Under the pieces are notes generated by a model that was given only the letters and a program-made list of their open reading frames with translations, was not told where the DNA came from and ran no database searches. Made by a program: the position numbers and the translations under genes. From Desmodesmus armatus (taxonomy: Eukaryota; Chlorophyta; Chlorophyceae; Sphaeropleales; Scenedesmaceae), in assembly GCA_007449985.2 (NCBI GenBank), contig VIIQ02000127.1, positions 62,001 to 126,000 of the forward strand: a DNA stretch of 64,000 nucleotides, given 5' to 3'. This document shows, piece after piece, positions 32,741 to 45,588 of the stretch. Positions within the stretch are counted from its first letter, which is position 1; every line of letters starts with the position of its first letter.

Positions 32741-33730
32741 GAATATGAGCAGGTTGGCAGGTTGAAGCTGCCGGTATGGCCTGCTGCAACACCGGTTCCA
32801 GGCAGTGTGGGGGCTGGCCCAGCACTCGCCACTCAATCTTGATTGTGATGCACTACGTGCTGGGCCCTGGCAGGTTGAGTGTTTTTGGGAGGTTGTGCGG
32901 TATGGTCATGTTGGGGTTCTGGGACCATCTGGTGGCCGGCCAGGGATTGTCACAGCGTGAATATGTCTGACAATTGCAGACCGGTGGAGTCTTCAGCAGC
33001 ATGCTTGTGAAGCAGGGCAGTGCCCCGTGCTGGGGCTGAGCGATGGCATGAGTGTGAGTCGATCCAGCTTTATGCTCTTGAGGACCTGAATTCAGTGATG
33101 TTTCTTTTGCTAGCAGCGCACCAGGATGTCATCTTGTGTGTGGAGCCGCTGTTGTGCTCCTTTGCACACGGGCAGCTGCTTATCTTGTGGATGGCCTCAT
33201 GGCTGGGTGACGGGCAGCATAGATCATCAGACCCCTGTACGTTGCTGCTGAAGTCAGGTCAAATGATCTGTGCTAGTGTGAGTCCGTGTATGGCACGTTG
33301 TCTACACATGTATGGTGCACTGTGTGGTTTCTCCTTGCTTCGCCCAGAAGACAGGGTTCCATTGGCTATGGACCTTGGCGGGGTTTCCCATGGTGCAGCC
33401 AGCAGTGCATACATGCACGTCATGTGTCTTCATTGAAGCTACTGCATTGTGCGCCCTGACATTAGAATGCTACCTGGTTTTTGTGCCAACATTCCTCGGC
33501 AGCCTGCAAGTGCTGGCAGCCTTTGCTTGCAAGGCTGCCCCCTTGCGTGGCGGTGTAAGTCCCAAAGGGATATCTTACTAAATGTCGTGGAGCGCTCCAT
33601 GCTGTCAGAGTGCTGTGTTGTCCATGACGGGTTTTGGTTGTGTTTGTGGGTGAAGTATGTCAGCTCTGGCACCATTCATCAGAACCAGGCTTGTCTGCAC
33701 GGAATCGATGCACTTGGTGAGGGAAGTGCT

Positions 33731-33765
<35 letters not shown>

Positions 33766-36700
33766 GACTGCTTTATTTGAGTGCAGTTTGCATGTATGGC
33801 CATTGGGAAGCTCAGCAACCTGGTGGTGTGGCTGGGAACCAGTTGTGCGCCTCAACTCCGAGGCAGTGCCACACATTTGCAGTCAACAGGTTTGCCTTTG
33901 ACTCAGTGCATCCAAGATGGGGCTGTCCCTGAGGGTTTGGGGTAGTGCTGGCAGCTACTGTCTGTCCAGGGTGCTTGTGTCGAATTTAGGCTCGGCTGCT
34001 CAACTGTGGCTGAGGTATGCAAGCACGACACATCGGCTTTTTGAGGGGCTCAGTGGTATGGCTGAGGACCCGTGGTGTGCTTGTTCAACAAGTTGCAAAT
34101 CAGCCAGATCTTGCCACACAACTGCAGGCGGCAGGCTGGGCTTTGATGTGGCTGTCTCCTTTGAGGAAATGGCTGGCATTGTGTGTTAGGAGTGCTTAGA
34201 TTGTGCCTTGATTTCATCCTGAGGCCACGATCGTCACCAGAGTATGTGTGCAGCGGCAATGGAGCCGCAGGGTACCTGCTGCCGTCAGCGCTGCTGCCAA
34301 ATGTGGCTCTGCACAGAGTCTGATGCGGCTGATGCTCCTGGAGGGCTACTGGTACTGCCAGTACTGGTACTGCCAGTGCTGCTGAGGGTGGTGCCGCAGT
34401 GGGGAGCAGCAGCGCTGAATCACTGTGTGAGGAGTTGTTGCGGCTGTGCCGCAGCTGTGTTGGGATCTTTATGTGGGCTAAGCCGGGTACTGGATTGTGT
34501 GGCAAGTGCATTTAAATGGCAAATTTGTTATGTGGTGCTGTGGTTCTTTGCCGACGTGATGTCTAATCGGGGTGCAGGCTAGGCTTGCCTATAATCCCGG
34601 ATTCATGGGCATGGGCACCAGCCGGGCTGGTGTGCTGTCAAAAGCTGACAAGGGCTGTGGTTTGTGTGCGTATGCCACTCACTCAGACAGTTGGCCAGCG
34701 AAAGAGTGTTGGCTGGTCTTGCAACAAGTTGCGCTTGTGGATGTGGAGCTGCGGCTGCACTCCTCAGCACATAGAGGCCTACAGTCTGGGATGCTGTCGT
34801 GGCTGGGTCAGGGCACTGCCCTGGCAGCTGCAAATGTATCAGAGCCCACGGTAGCTCTCGGCTGGGGCTGCATATTCTTTTCATGTGCAGGTGTTTCTGT
34901 GGCTTCAAGGTGCACAATTGCTGCGCCTGCTGAGCGACCTGTTATGATGGTGCATGTGTTTTGTGGTGGGCCAGCTGACCGAATTGATGCTGTTGTGCCA
35001 AACTCAGCAGCAGCTTCACATGCAGCTGCTTGGAGTTCATCTGTGTCAGCAATGCAGCAGGTTGGCAACGGCAGGCATTCAATGCTCAGTGAGCACCGCA
35101 TACTGTGAGGTGTGTTTGTGCTGTCTGATCATACTCTTGAGTGTGCGACATTGTCTGCACTGAGTGAAGGCGTTCGCCAAACGCATTATCTTGGCAGTCA
35201 GATTCGGCACTGCTGGATGGGGGTGGGGACCTGCACGGTGGACACTAGGCCGACGTCCCTCTAGCTCGGCTAGGGCGAACCTAGCCAGGGCATGTAGCCA
35301 GGGTTGAGCTACCCCCTGGCTAGGGTGCCGCTGCTGGCTACCCCCTGGCTGCAGTTTGGCTAGGGTGTGGCCATTCCGGAATGACAGCAACAGGAGCAAG
35401 GCTGTTGTGCTGCTGACAAGCTCCCCAAAGTGACAGTTTGGGGCCCTATGGCCAAGATGCACTGGCACACATCATCACCAAGCAGCAGCCTAGGCATGTG
35501 CAAGGGCTGCAGCAAGTGTGGTGGGCGGTCTATCCGTTGACGAGTCGGCTGGCGCGGTTTTGTGTTATGGTGGCAGTCATGGGGTTTGAGGGCGCAGTAG
35601 CTCTCACCATGCGTAAGGTTGCAGCATGCTTCAAATGCGGCAGCATGCAGAGCAAGCGGGTTGCCGCACTGCTGGCAGCAGGTTGTACCGCAGGACCTGC
35701 TGCCACCAAGGATTGTGGGAGCAAGCAAATGCAGAGCATTTGAGCCAGCTCTGTTCCGGCGGCAGCAACAGCAGCAGCAGCAGCAGCGCAATTTGCCTGA
35801 CTTTGCAGAGAGTGTTGCATCTGTGATGGTGACCCCACTGGCAGTGGGCTCAGCCTGGGCTGCTGGAACGCGATTGACAAGCAAGCCCTGGTTGCATGCC
35901 GGCGGTATGCACATGTGTGTTGGGCATGATGCTAGGATGTCATTCAGAACAGAGGCCCTTGGCAGGGGATCCCCGGGGATGCAGCCTATGTTGAAGTAAT
36001 GTTACCATCCGACTTGTGCTTTGCAGTCCGGCGGTGCTTTTATGAGTGTGGGGACACTACAGGTACTCACTTCATGTGCATGTCGGGAGCTTGAGCTGCC
36101 GCTGCAGGTATCAGACGCGTGCACCCAGTGATGCTGGTGTGGTCTGAATGTGCCACGTGCGTTGGGGGGATCGGTCTTGCGGCGGTTGCCAACAGTGATG
36201 TCCAACTTGGTGTTACCTGGCGACAAATGTGGCGTGCATATAGCATGTGTGCTGCGGCTCGACGGCTGGAGAGCACACAGCCTGGTTGAAGCTTGTGCAT
36301 GCAGGGTGCAGCGATGCAGCTACTATTGCACCTCATGGGGACCTTTGGGGCGCACGTTTGTCAGCAGGTGCGCGGTGTTGGAGGCCTTGGTGCATGCTTC
36401 TGGCTTGTGCGTGCATGCTTGTTGGTGGCTGATGACCATTCGTCATGATTGCACATCCTCATGTTTGGTACGGTTGTGCAATTTTTGTTGCTGCTATGCT
36501 AGGAGATGGTTGACCTCCAGAACCTTCCAAATGTCTGTGTTGAAGCTGCGATGGCAGGTCAGGCCTTCAGGAAGCATCAGTCACCTGCAGTAACCACCCA
36601 AGGTAGTTGCTGCAGGTGCATTTAGTGCCTGCTGAATCATCACGCCCTTTTTCCCACATGTTGTTGTTCTTAGTTGCCAGCAGTAAGAAAACCGCCAGAC

Positions 36701-37260
36701 TCTTCTCCACTGCACTTTTATCCTCTCATCATCTGGACCTCCCGATCGCCTTCACGCTCAATAACACTTCTAAGACTTCAAAACATGCTCCAAAACACAT
36801 CGTCTGCCCCATTACTACAGGCTTGGCTTTTCGACGCTACGTCAACGGCCCCGAGGTTTCGCGACATACGTCGCACGAAGGCCCCTTGCAGGTCGCTTGC
36901 CAACTACCCGCCCGCAGGTGGCTCCAACTGTCCAATGTCTCCATTGGTTGGCTTTTCTACGCCTTCTGCAAACCACCTGGTTTGATCATGTTCCCGTTTG
37001 AACAGAAGCCTGCGTGCCTGTAGTGGTGCATTACTCAAGGCAGTGGCAGCATTGGTGCATTGCTCAAGTTGACTTCAACGGCTCAAGGTAGGCGTGCTGC
37101 TGGAGTGGGTATTCTGCAGCTGCACCACCTGATGAAAAGCAGTGCTCGTCAGGCTGTTGCAGCCTGGCTGTCAGGCTGCTGCTGATGACCATCCATGTGG
37201 TGCTGTCTCCATGGTGACCATCCATTTCTACATCTTGCAGGCCACCAATTCTCCTGCACA
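32741..37260. other. Long spacer upstream of MYND gene 3
   Basis: No gene is supported. It contains the duplicated block 33,095-34,790 and a CAG run at about 33,727-33,765. It also has repeated CTGGCTAGGG-like words at 35,260-35,370 and a 138-codon frame at 36,607-37,023 of doubtful value. The last few hundred bases should hold the gene 3 promoter; an acceptor-like CTTGCAG at 37,240 hints at a 5' UTR intron. Confidence 0.45.
33095..34790. repeat. Duplicated intergenic block (copy at 24.65-26.3 kb)
   Basis: Partner of 24,650-26,300. It has diverged by many substitutions and small indels, so the duplication is older than the gene U duplications. Confidence 0.65.
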
Positions 37261-40200
37261 ATGCTCAGCAATGACCAGACCCTGACGCAGTGGCGCCTCG
37301 CCCTCCAGCTGCTGGGCGAGTTGAGAGCACATGCTGCAGCACACCCTGAGGGCCAACTTGTGCCAGAAGGGCTCAGGTCCCAAACCCATGATGTATTTGA
37401 CACTTTGAAAGGACAGAACACATCTGCAGACGTGTTGCAGCAGCTCCTAGGTGAGCAGGTGAGCAGTAGGGCCACTACAAATCGTATCCGTTGGGAGGCA
37501 ATGTGGGGTTGCCGCCCGCAAGACTATGCAGCGTGGAACCAGGAAAGCTGTTGCCTTGGCCTCAAATGCCTCCTGCGTCGGCTTTGAGCGGCCCACAACC
37601 AACGCAGGCATAGTATGTGTGGTTGGATGGCATCATTGGCTGCAAAGATGGTATGTACGGGTGCATGCACGTGCCATGCATACTGAGGCGCCCATAACAC
37701 AGCACACAGCCATGTACATGCTTCAGCGTCTTGTATGTGCAATGCCTGAGGCTCCCGTACGGCAAGACATGCCAGGGACGACACTGGTTGCAGAATAACG
37801 TAGTATGCGTCTAGCCTTGCCGGTGTAACAAGTATGGGTCCTAGCGCAACCCTTTGACGAGGGACACTGACTGCCACAGCAGGGGGTCACACTATGATTG
37901 CGCCCTCAACTTACCACTGTGTCCCATGCTGGTTTCTGTACTGCGCTGCAGTTTCCATGCGAGCTGTTGGCCGAGTGTTGCGAGCTGATGACAAGCACTA
38001 ACAACACAGCCGCAACAGCAGCAGAGCTGTTGGCAGTACTGCTGCTGAAACATGCTGCAGCAGCTGCTGCAGAGCTGTCACTGCCGGCTGACGCAACAGA
38101 TAGCGCCAGCGGCGGCGGTGGCAGCGGCAGCGGCAGCGACAGCAGCAGCAGCCTCAGCAGCAGTGAGGATGGCAGCAGCAATGCCGCCGCTGCTGGCAGC
38201 AGGAGCAGCAGTGATCTGAGGGGGAGGCTGTGGGATCAGATAGAGCAGTCTGGCCTTCTGCAGCACCTGCCAGGCCTGCTGAGCAGAAGCCAGCAAGCCC
38301 TACAGAGCCTTGTTGAAGCCCCAACAGTCAACAGCACCCCAGAAATGCACCCCGTGAACCTGTTGCAGATCCTGGACTGCCTGCAGTTTCTGCATTCCGT
38401 CCCCATCAATGGCTATGATCCCATTCCCTTCTTCATAGCCCATGCAGCAGGGCACCAGTGCATTGCGCCAGCCATGCAGTTTGGGCTCAGCAGCCTCCAG
38501 TTCATTAGCAAGTCGCTAGCACACATGGGGCAGCAGGAGTGGATGACAGACTGGCTTGCAACTTCTTGTCTTGTGGCAGTGGACGCCACAGCAGCAGCTA
38601 AGGTCTTGCTGAGGAACAGCGGTGCCAGCATGGAGATGAGGCTTGCAGCAAGGGCTGTGCTGGTAGCCGAGCAGACAGACCTGTGGGTCTGCCTCAGAGC
38701 TGTGTTGCTGATGCTGGTGTCGCAGCTACCAGACTTGATACGCGTGCAGCAGCAGCAGCAGCAGCAGCATTTTTTTGCCAGCAGCAGTACCACTATCCCC
38801 GCCACTGCGGGTGACACAAGCGGCAGCACCCAGACAGCAGCATGGACCCCTCACAGCAGCCAGCAACCGGCTGCCAGCAGCATGTCAGTAGAGGAGTGGA
38901 TGCCTGCTGCACGAGCTCCCTTCATGCAAGCAGCATACAGCGGCATTTTGGAGCAGCTGGGGTGCAGCAGGGAGGTGGGGCTGTGGGCAGCAATGCTGCT
39001 CAAACAGCAGGGAATGGGTGGGATGCCATCTCAGGCTGAGTCTGGCACCCCAGGGGGCTCGATGACTAGGAATGTGCTGGATGCTCTCCAGCAGTTTGAC
39101 AGCTGGCTGCTGAGAGACGATAACCTGCCGCAGGCAGCAGCCATCTCCCTGTCTATATCAGCCGCCAGCCTTCAGTGGCTGTGCAGCATGCCCCTTGGTA
39201 AGCCACCAGCCCTGCAGGTTTGCTTGGCTGTGTCCCAGGTGGCTGCCAGCGCAAGCCGGCGTGGGCAAAGGCTGTTGGAGGAAGCAATGCACCAGCAAGC
39301 ACTAGGGGCACAAATCTCGATTGGGGCACAAATCTCGATTGGGGCACAAATCGAGACTGCAAACAGTGCAGTTGTGCAACAGAGTGCAGCTGTGCTTGAG
39401 ATGCTGCTCACTTTCAGCAGGCAGTCCAGCACAGGAGGCAGCAGCAGCAGCATCGGCAGGGTCGACACCCACATCCCTGATGTCACCAGTGACGGCAACA
39501 ACAACAGCACTACCAACACCAGCAGCAACAGCGGGGGGAGCAGCAGTAGTCTTCTGACCCTGCAGGCAGTTCAGCATGTGGCGACAATGCTGGCACACGC
39601 AATCGCCGATGCTGCATCGCTGTCATCTGCTGCCACACAGGGCCAGCAGCTCAAGCCTGGCACAGCCTGGCAGCTGCCTGTGTCACCTCGCCAGTGCTGC
39701 GAGCTGCTGCAGATGTGTGTGCGCCTGGTGGCTTCTGAACCAGCAGCGACAGCAGCAGCAGCAGACGCAGCTCCTCTGGGCATGAGCTGGGAGCTCACCA
39801 GCAACATGATAGGGTCCTTTGCCTGGCTGTTGACTGGGTGGAAGTACCATTCTGCCACTTCTCTCCCTGAAAGCAAGGGTCTCTTGGTGGTACCTATTGC
39901 CGCTGCTGGGGATGTGGGCTGCCCCGATGCTCGGCAGCTGTTTGACCTGGTCTGCAGCATGCTCAAGCTGTGCAACAACAGTGCTGCCCGGGCCAAACTT
40001 ACTGTAGACACGAGCGCGGTCAGGGCAGCAGTGATGGCTGCAGTCATCGCCATGCTGGCAAGCGCCTGGGACAGTGGCGCAGCTGCTGCCTCCTCCAGCA
40101 GTAGCAGCAGCACCACAGCCAGCAAGGCATGCACAGCAGTGCTGCCGTGGCTGGTCCTGCTTGGCCGCTGCTGCTATGCTGCTGTTGCCCAAGCGCAACA

Positions 40201-40813
40201 GGTGTACCGCAGTCTGGAGGTAAATGGTCCGTCTGCAAACCCCCACGGTCGTGTGTGGCTCCAGCAGCGGCTGCCCCTCTGGAAGGCAGTGCAGCAGCTG
40301 CAACCTGGTATGGCAGGCGGGGTGCAGTGGCTAGCAGCAGCGGCCACAATGCAGCAGCTGGTCGCTCTGGGGTATCAGCCACAGCAGTTGCAGCAGCAGC
40401 TAGCAGCAGCAGCGGAGGCAATCCTTTCCATCATGAACAACATCAAAGCCGCAGCACGGTTCAGGTTTGGCCAGAGCCACGAGGAAGGACTGGACGCAGT
40501 GAAGAGCTTACGGGAGCACCTGCAGACAGCCCGCAGTGTGCTGACCTGCTTTGCTATCAGCCGTGCCTGCAACAACTCCAGCTGCAGCAACCCTTTTGGT
40601 CCCTCAGAGGCTCAGCTGGTGGTCAGGAGCAGCAACATGTGTGCTGGATGCCGCACAGCTCGCTACTGCAGTAAGGCCTGCCAGAGTGCAGCATGGCACC
40701 AGCACAAGGCTGTGTGCAAGGCGCTGAGGGCAGCAGCAGTGGCAACATCTGGGCCAGAATCTGGGCCAGCAGCAGGAATTTGCGGCTACGACATCAACAA
40801 AGCGGCAGATTGA
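37261..40813 (+). CDS. MYND gene 3 (type A), the only intact copy; 1019 aa
   Basis: Join 37,261-37,458 (66 codons, MLSNDQTLTQWRLALQLLG to LLGEQ, donor GTGAGC) with 37,952-40,813 (acceptor GCGCTGCAG, starts FPCELLAECCELM). Phase is 0 and the frame is open to the TGA at 40,811. The protein has an N-terminal helical region; Gly/Ser linkers near residues 115-160; the block ILEQLGCSREVGLWAA; a Ser/Asn/Thr-rich linker; KGLLVVPIAAAGDVG; AVLPWLVLLGRCCY; and VQWLAAAATMQQLVALGYQP. A C-terminal MYND finger follows at residues 939-988 (40,568-40,717) with CNNSSC, CAGC, RYCSKAC and HKAVC. There is no signal peptide or membrane segment. MYND fingers usually mediate protein-protein contacts in nucleus or cytoplasm; the specific role is unknown. 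This copy is the natural reference for the family. Confidence 0.9.
39305..39352. repeat. 18-bp in-frame tandem repeat in gene 3
   Basis: Two full copies and a partial third of GGGGCACAAATCTCGATT encode repeated GAQISI motifs. The other MYND copies lack it, so it is a recent, frame-preserving expansion. Confidence 0.93.
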
Positions 40814-42278
40814 GCCTGTCTTCGAGGCCTGTAGCACAGCATACAATCATTCATGGTGCACTACATTCAACGGTGCTGGCACATGCCGACACCTGCACCC
40901 GGTGTGCTGGCTTGCCAGACGTGCGTTCTGAATGCACATTTGAGGAATATTATTGCTGGCACGTGTTATGGTATGGATGTTCCGTGTGCACTGCCATCTT
41001 GCAAGTTGCTGCATTGTGTGTGAGGTACTACCCTGAGTGCTTTCAGGGCCTGCAGAAGCTATGCTGCAAAGTTATATCTTGTGTGTGGCGCCCAAAGTTG
41101 AGCTGATCTTCACAGGAGCAGCTGTCAATCATGCTACGTCCTCTTATATCTTGGTGCCATGCACCATTGTTTGTTGAGCCCTGTTGCTTGCAGACTAGGG
41201 CATGTCTCATGTTGTGAGGCTGTCTCGAGTCTGTGTACAATGCTTTCAAAGTTTGAATGTGATTGTTGCACAGAGTGCATTGTGTTGCTTGCAGGCCCCG
41301 ACTGGTTGCCAGTTGTGTCAAGTGACCTCTCGCTAAGAATGCTCTGCTCAGACCAAGACCCCTTAGAGGCACGACCTGCATTGACAGCAAGTTTAGCTTT
41401 CGCGCCCAGCCCATTACCCCTCCTCAACAGCCTGGGACCCCTGTGTGTTTGCCAATCATTCAGCAGCAGCTTGAGCTGCAGGGTTTCATGCCCTTGCACT
41501 GTCTCAATTGTTCAACTAATCGGATAGCCTGAGCTGCCGAGCATCATGTTCAGGGCAGGTGACGCAGCAGAAGGTAGTGAGCACCCACACACCAAAGCTG
41601 GCTGAGCCCAGCCTGCGTATGCTACGCCCAGCTAATGCATATGTAAATGAGCAACCTATACACGAAAGGCCTTTGCAAGGGTGGTGGCGTCGACACACAC
41701 TGCGTCATCACACAATGCGCAACAGGCATTGCTGAGCAGTTGACACTGCTGCCACTTGTGGCAGCAGTTTGCTGCTGTGTTCGCATGTTCATATACCAGT
41801 GTGCTAGAGCGAGAAGGCTTCTCCCAGAACTATACAGGTTGAAATAAGGCGGATGCCTGCGGGTAGAGCGCAGCACATCGGTAGTGCGTCATGTCTGACC
41901 GACGGTTGCGATTTTCCAGCGACGGATCAGAAAGTGAGCCAGTTACTGCAGAGACTCGTTTTCCAATTCCGAAAAAGATCGCTTGCCAACGGAGGCAGCT
42001 TTTTTCCAGGCGCACGATCTCCTTGCGCTTCGGCCCCAGGCGTTGCGTGCTGAAAAGCAGACTTAGATTTCGATGAGATAAGTCTTTCCTCAAGGCTCTA
42101 GGTCAGTACGCGACCTCTATGCAGCATCAGCTTGCTGCAGCCCCGTTGTGCATCATGCTGCAACCACATGTTTCTGCTGTGCAACCACTGTCAGCAGTCT
42201 TGAAGATGGTCCTTCGACAGGACACACTGTCTCAAAGCGTCTTTGCATACCTGTTCTCAGGTCTCATATCCCTGAGCG
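40814..42278. repeat. Flank X, copy 1 (between type A gene 3 and type B gene 4)
   Basis: This spacer recurs at about 50,461-51,163 and 58,371-59,540. Shared landmarks in order are GAGCCTGT near its start, CTGGCTTGC, CATGTTCAGGGC, a TGCTGCCAC..GTGGCAGCA inverted repeat near 41,750 and, shared with the third copy, GAGCGCAGCAC..CGGTAGTGCGTCA near 41,865. The last conserved part probably includes the promoter/5' UTR of the downstream gene. A 61-codon frame at 41,891-42,076 starts MSDRRLRFSSDG; it could be an upstream exon but is not conserved in frame in the 59-kb copy. Confidence 0.7.
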
Positions 42279-42909
42279 ATGCTCACAACAGGGCAAGCAT
42301 TGTCCCATTGGAAGGATGCCCTTGCGCTGCTGGCACAGCTTAAGGCAGGTGCCATCCCCTCTGCAGCTGTCACTTACCTCCTGGATGATTTCACTCGTGC
42401 CCTGACACAGGGGCTGGCATCTCCTGTTGCAACATGGAGGGAACTGCTGCAGAAGGGGGTGAGCAGACTATGTAGCTGGCAAGCAACCCTTGGCAAGGTC
42501 CCATCCTATATACAGCTGATTTAGGATGCATGGGGTGTCAGTCGTGTTGAAACTCTTCTCAAAATTGATATATGTGGGTTCCTTATCTATCAAGGCTGAA
42601 TCCATTACTCAAAACACCCTAGAAGGTGTTGCTGCTGGTAGTGCTGACTGTTATTCAAGTCTTTGCTGTTGCGCAGCCAGCATTCAAGATGCACCAGCCG
42701 CCAGCGTAGATCTGTCTGTGTGTGTGACATTGATTTCAACCGCACATGATGTACTATTCCCATCATTCTGCCATGCTGCAGTACTTACACCGGATCCTGG
42801 CAGCATGTGCAGAGGTGGTGCACCAAGACGTAGATGGGCTCACAGCGGCAAGGCAGATGGCAGCACTGGTGGTGTCGTGTGCTGCCGACATCCTGCCTTC
42901 ACTAGTAGT

Positions 42910-42975
<66 letters not shown>
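42910..42975. repeat. (CAG)22 microsatellite
   Basis: Twenty-two perfect CAG units are read as poly-Ser in gene 4 (AGC frame). The equivalent tract in gene 5 (about 51,746-51,781) is shorter. Confidence 0.95.
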
Positions 42976-42976
<1 letters not shown>

Positions 42977-44379
42977 GGTAGCAGGGACCTGACAGCCACA
43001 GCATGGGAACAGATTGAGGAGTGCGGCTACCTGCAGCAGCTGCCTTATGCATTGAAGCATCAGACTTTGCGCATACGCTTGGTCGTTTATGCAAATCAGG
43101 TCAACGACAACTCCATGCTGCCTGCATACACCACCAACCAGCTTGGTTTTGTGCAGGACTTGCTGAAGCTGCAACCCGTCTTTCTCACAGCACATGCAGC
43201 AGGCCAGTAGTGTATTGTGCCAGCCATAGAGCTTGCCCTCAACAGCATGCAGTACATCAGCAAGGCGCTGGCACAGGGACAGCCAGAGGAGGAGATGAGG
43301 GACTGGCTCCTGTCCAGTTGGAGTGTATGCGGCCTCACTCAGTCGGCTGCTTTGCGCTTGTCAGAAAGTGCCCAGCCCGGTGCCAACAGCAGTAGGCAGC
43401 AGGATGCAGCTCTCAGAGTGCTGCAAGCTGAGGAGACGTCCCAGGTGTGCTGCTTCACCACGGTGGTGGGGCTGCTAGCTCAGGACCTGCTGACTGCAGC
43501 CACCACCAGCGCCACCAGCGCCGATGCCAGCACCGACGCCAGCAGCACTGGCAGCGCCAACAGCACCAGCAGCAGCCATGGGGCCAACAGCAGCCAGCAC
43601 ACGCAGCAACCTGCCCCCAGCGGCGTCCCAGAGGAGCAGTGGCCACCTGCTGCCCTCGCTCCCCCCATGCCAGCCGCATACAGCTCCGTGTTGGACCAGC
43701 TGGGCTGCAGCAGGGAGGTGGGGCTGTTGGGCAGCAAAGCTGGTGAACACTTTACTGGCCGATTGGGAAGGTGGGGAGGGTGTGGAGTTTTGGCGCGCCC
43801 AGCGCATGCAGCTCACAGCAGCTTGGCGGGCAGCCTGTGTGAGCAGGGCGGTTGGGCTGCGGCAGTACGGTGAGCTGCAGCATGCTCTGGTGCGCCACAG
43901 CATGCACCACCCCCAGCTAGCAGCCCTCCACATGTCCATGTCAGCTGCAAGCTTGCAGTGGCTGGCGAGCATGCCCCCTGGTGGGCTGTCTGCCCTGAAT
44001 GGGTCTTGTGAGGATGTTTGCGATGTTGCTGCTTTGGAACATGCCTACGGGCATGCATTGCTGCGCAACCAGGATGAGCAGCAGCTGCTGTTGCTGGAAG
44101 CAACAGAGGGCTGGGACGTGCTGGTGGCTGCAAACAACACCTCAGTACAGCTGAGCGCTGATGTGCTGGAAAAGCTGCTGGGCGAATGCCGCCATGTGCT
44201 AGAGGGCGGGGTGTCTGGCACAGGCGGCAGCAGCAGCAGTATCTGATGCTGCTGCAGTCCAGCCACGCAATTGTCAGGGTCTTGGTAGGCACGTTCCACT
44301 CATCTGCAGCATCTGCAGCAGATGAGGCACAGGCAGAAAACTCTGCTGCTACCAGTCAGCAGGGCGGCCCAGTGCAAAA

Positions 44380-45586
44380 TTGACGGCTGGCTTGCTGGGT
44401 GATCTCGATCGCCCTAGAGGGTGCAGAAAGAAAGTACCCACTGCAGGAAAAGTCCCCTATCACACGTTTGGCTCTGCTGCTTTTCCTGAGCTTACAGCAT
44501 CAGAGAGCAGGCATGATGGGTGTTTGGATAAACATGTCCCATGGCTGCATCCCAAATTTCATGAGCATTGGTGCAATTTTGAGTCCGTGGTGGTCACTTG
44601 GGTGAAATCCGTGTATGGGGTGGGTGGTGTAGCCAGCCCCTTGGTAACTGGCCATGCTGGGGGCTTGAGCCTCAGCAAATGGCAGGGCTGCATAGCAGAC
44701 ATTGCCTACTGTGTGGTACTAAGCTTGGATATGGCAGGTTGCATGGTAGGTTTTCGAGCAACTTGTTGTGTGGGGTGGGACCTTCTTTTCTGGCTTGCTA
44801 TTGAGTCACACTGCATGCCACCACCACATACATTGTCTGATCCCTTGATGCTGTGCTCAGTTGTGCTGCTTCTCCAGCACTGCTCTCTGTGGTGTATGTG
44901 TCACTAGCAGAAACTGCCTGGCTGTGGCTGCAGCTGCCACTCTTGAGTGTGCAAGATACTGGTGCACAGCATTGCACCAACATCTAGCACACCATACCTA
45001 ACTTCTCCATGGTGCTTGCTATCAAGGTGTCCAGCTCACACCCTGCACAGGCTGCTGTGATGTGTAGGTTGCTGCTGGCATTGGTTGATTTAGCTGTGAT
45101 TTTAGTTGAGTAAATCACTGAGTGAGGTGTGACTTTCTTACTGCATCCCCCTACCCTCACACCTGACCTGAGAAACTGGGGTACTACAGGCCCTTCGGGG
45201 CACCCTCATGAGCCCCTGGCTCGCTGGCAAGTGCCGAGGTTGGGACTCTGTCCCCAATTACTGTACTGTACTGTACTGTACTGTACTGTACTGTACTGTA
45301 CTGTACTGTACTGTACTGTACTGTACTGTACTGTACTGTACTGTACTGTACTGTACTGTACTGTACTGTACTGTACTGTACTGTACTGTACTGTACTGTA
45401 CTGTACTGTACTGTACTGTACTGTACTGTACTGTACTGTACTGTACTGTACTGTACTGTACTGTACTGTACTGTACTGTACTGTACTGTACTGTACTGTA
45501 CTGTACTGTACTGTACTGTACTGTACTGTACTGTACTGTACTGTACTGTACTGTACTGTACTGTACTGTACTGTACTGTACTGTAC
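44380..45586. mobile_element. 1.2-kb insertion in gene 4 with TGCAAAA target duplication
   Basis: TGCAAAA occurs at 44,373-44,379 and again at 45,587-45,593, flanking 1207 nt that are absent from paralogue gene 5 at the same place. The insert has no recognisable coding region and ends in a long TACTG array. A short target duplication plus a 3' simple repeat is the usual signature of a non-LTR retroelement or SINE whose tail is a microsatellite. The 5' part (44,380-45,258) has no feature I can name. Orientation by the tail would be plus. Confidence 0.62.
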
Positions 45587-45588
45587 TG
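45259..45588. repeat. (TACTG)66 pentanucleotide array
   Basis: 330 nt equals 66 perfect TACTG units with no interruption. Because 5 and 3 share no factor, every frame cycles through the same five codons without a stop (Tyr-Cys-Thr-Val-Leu on plus, Gln-Tyr-Ser-Thr-Val on minus). This creates long artificial open frames on both strands and happens to connect in frame with the gene 4 C-terminal half. Confidence 0.99.

Noticed and set aside
36607..37023. A 138-codon frame upstream of MYND gene 3
   Set aside because: Biased composition, no motif; related sequence near 50,000 does not keep the frame.
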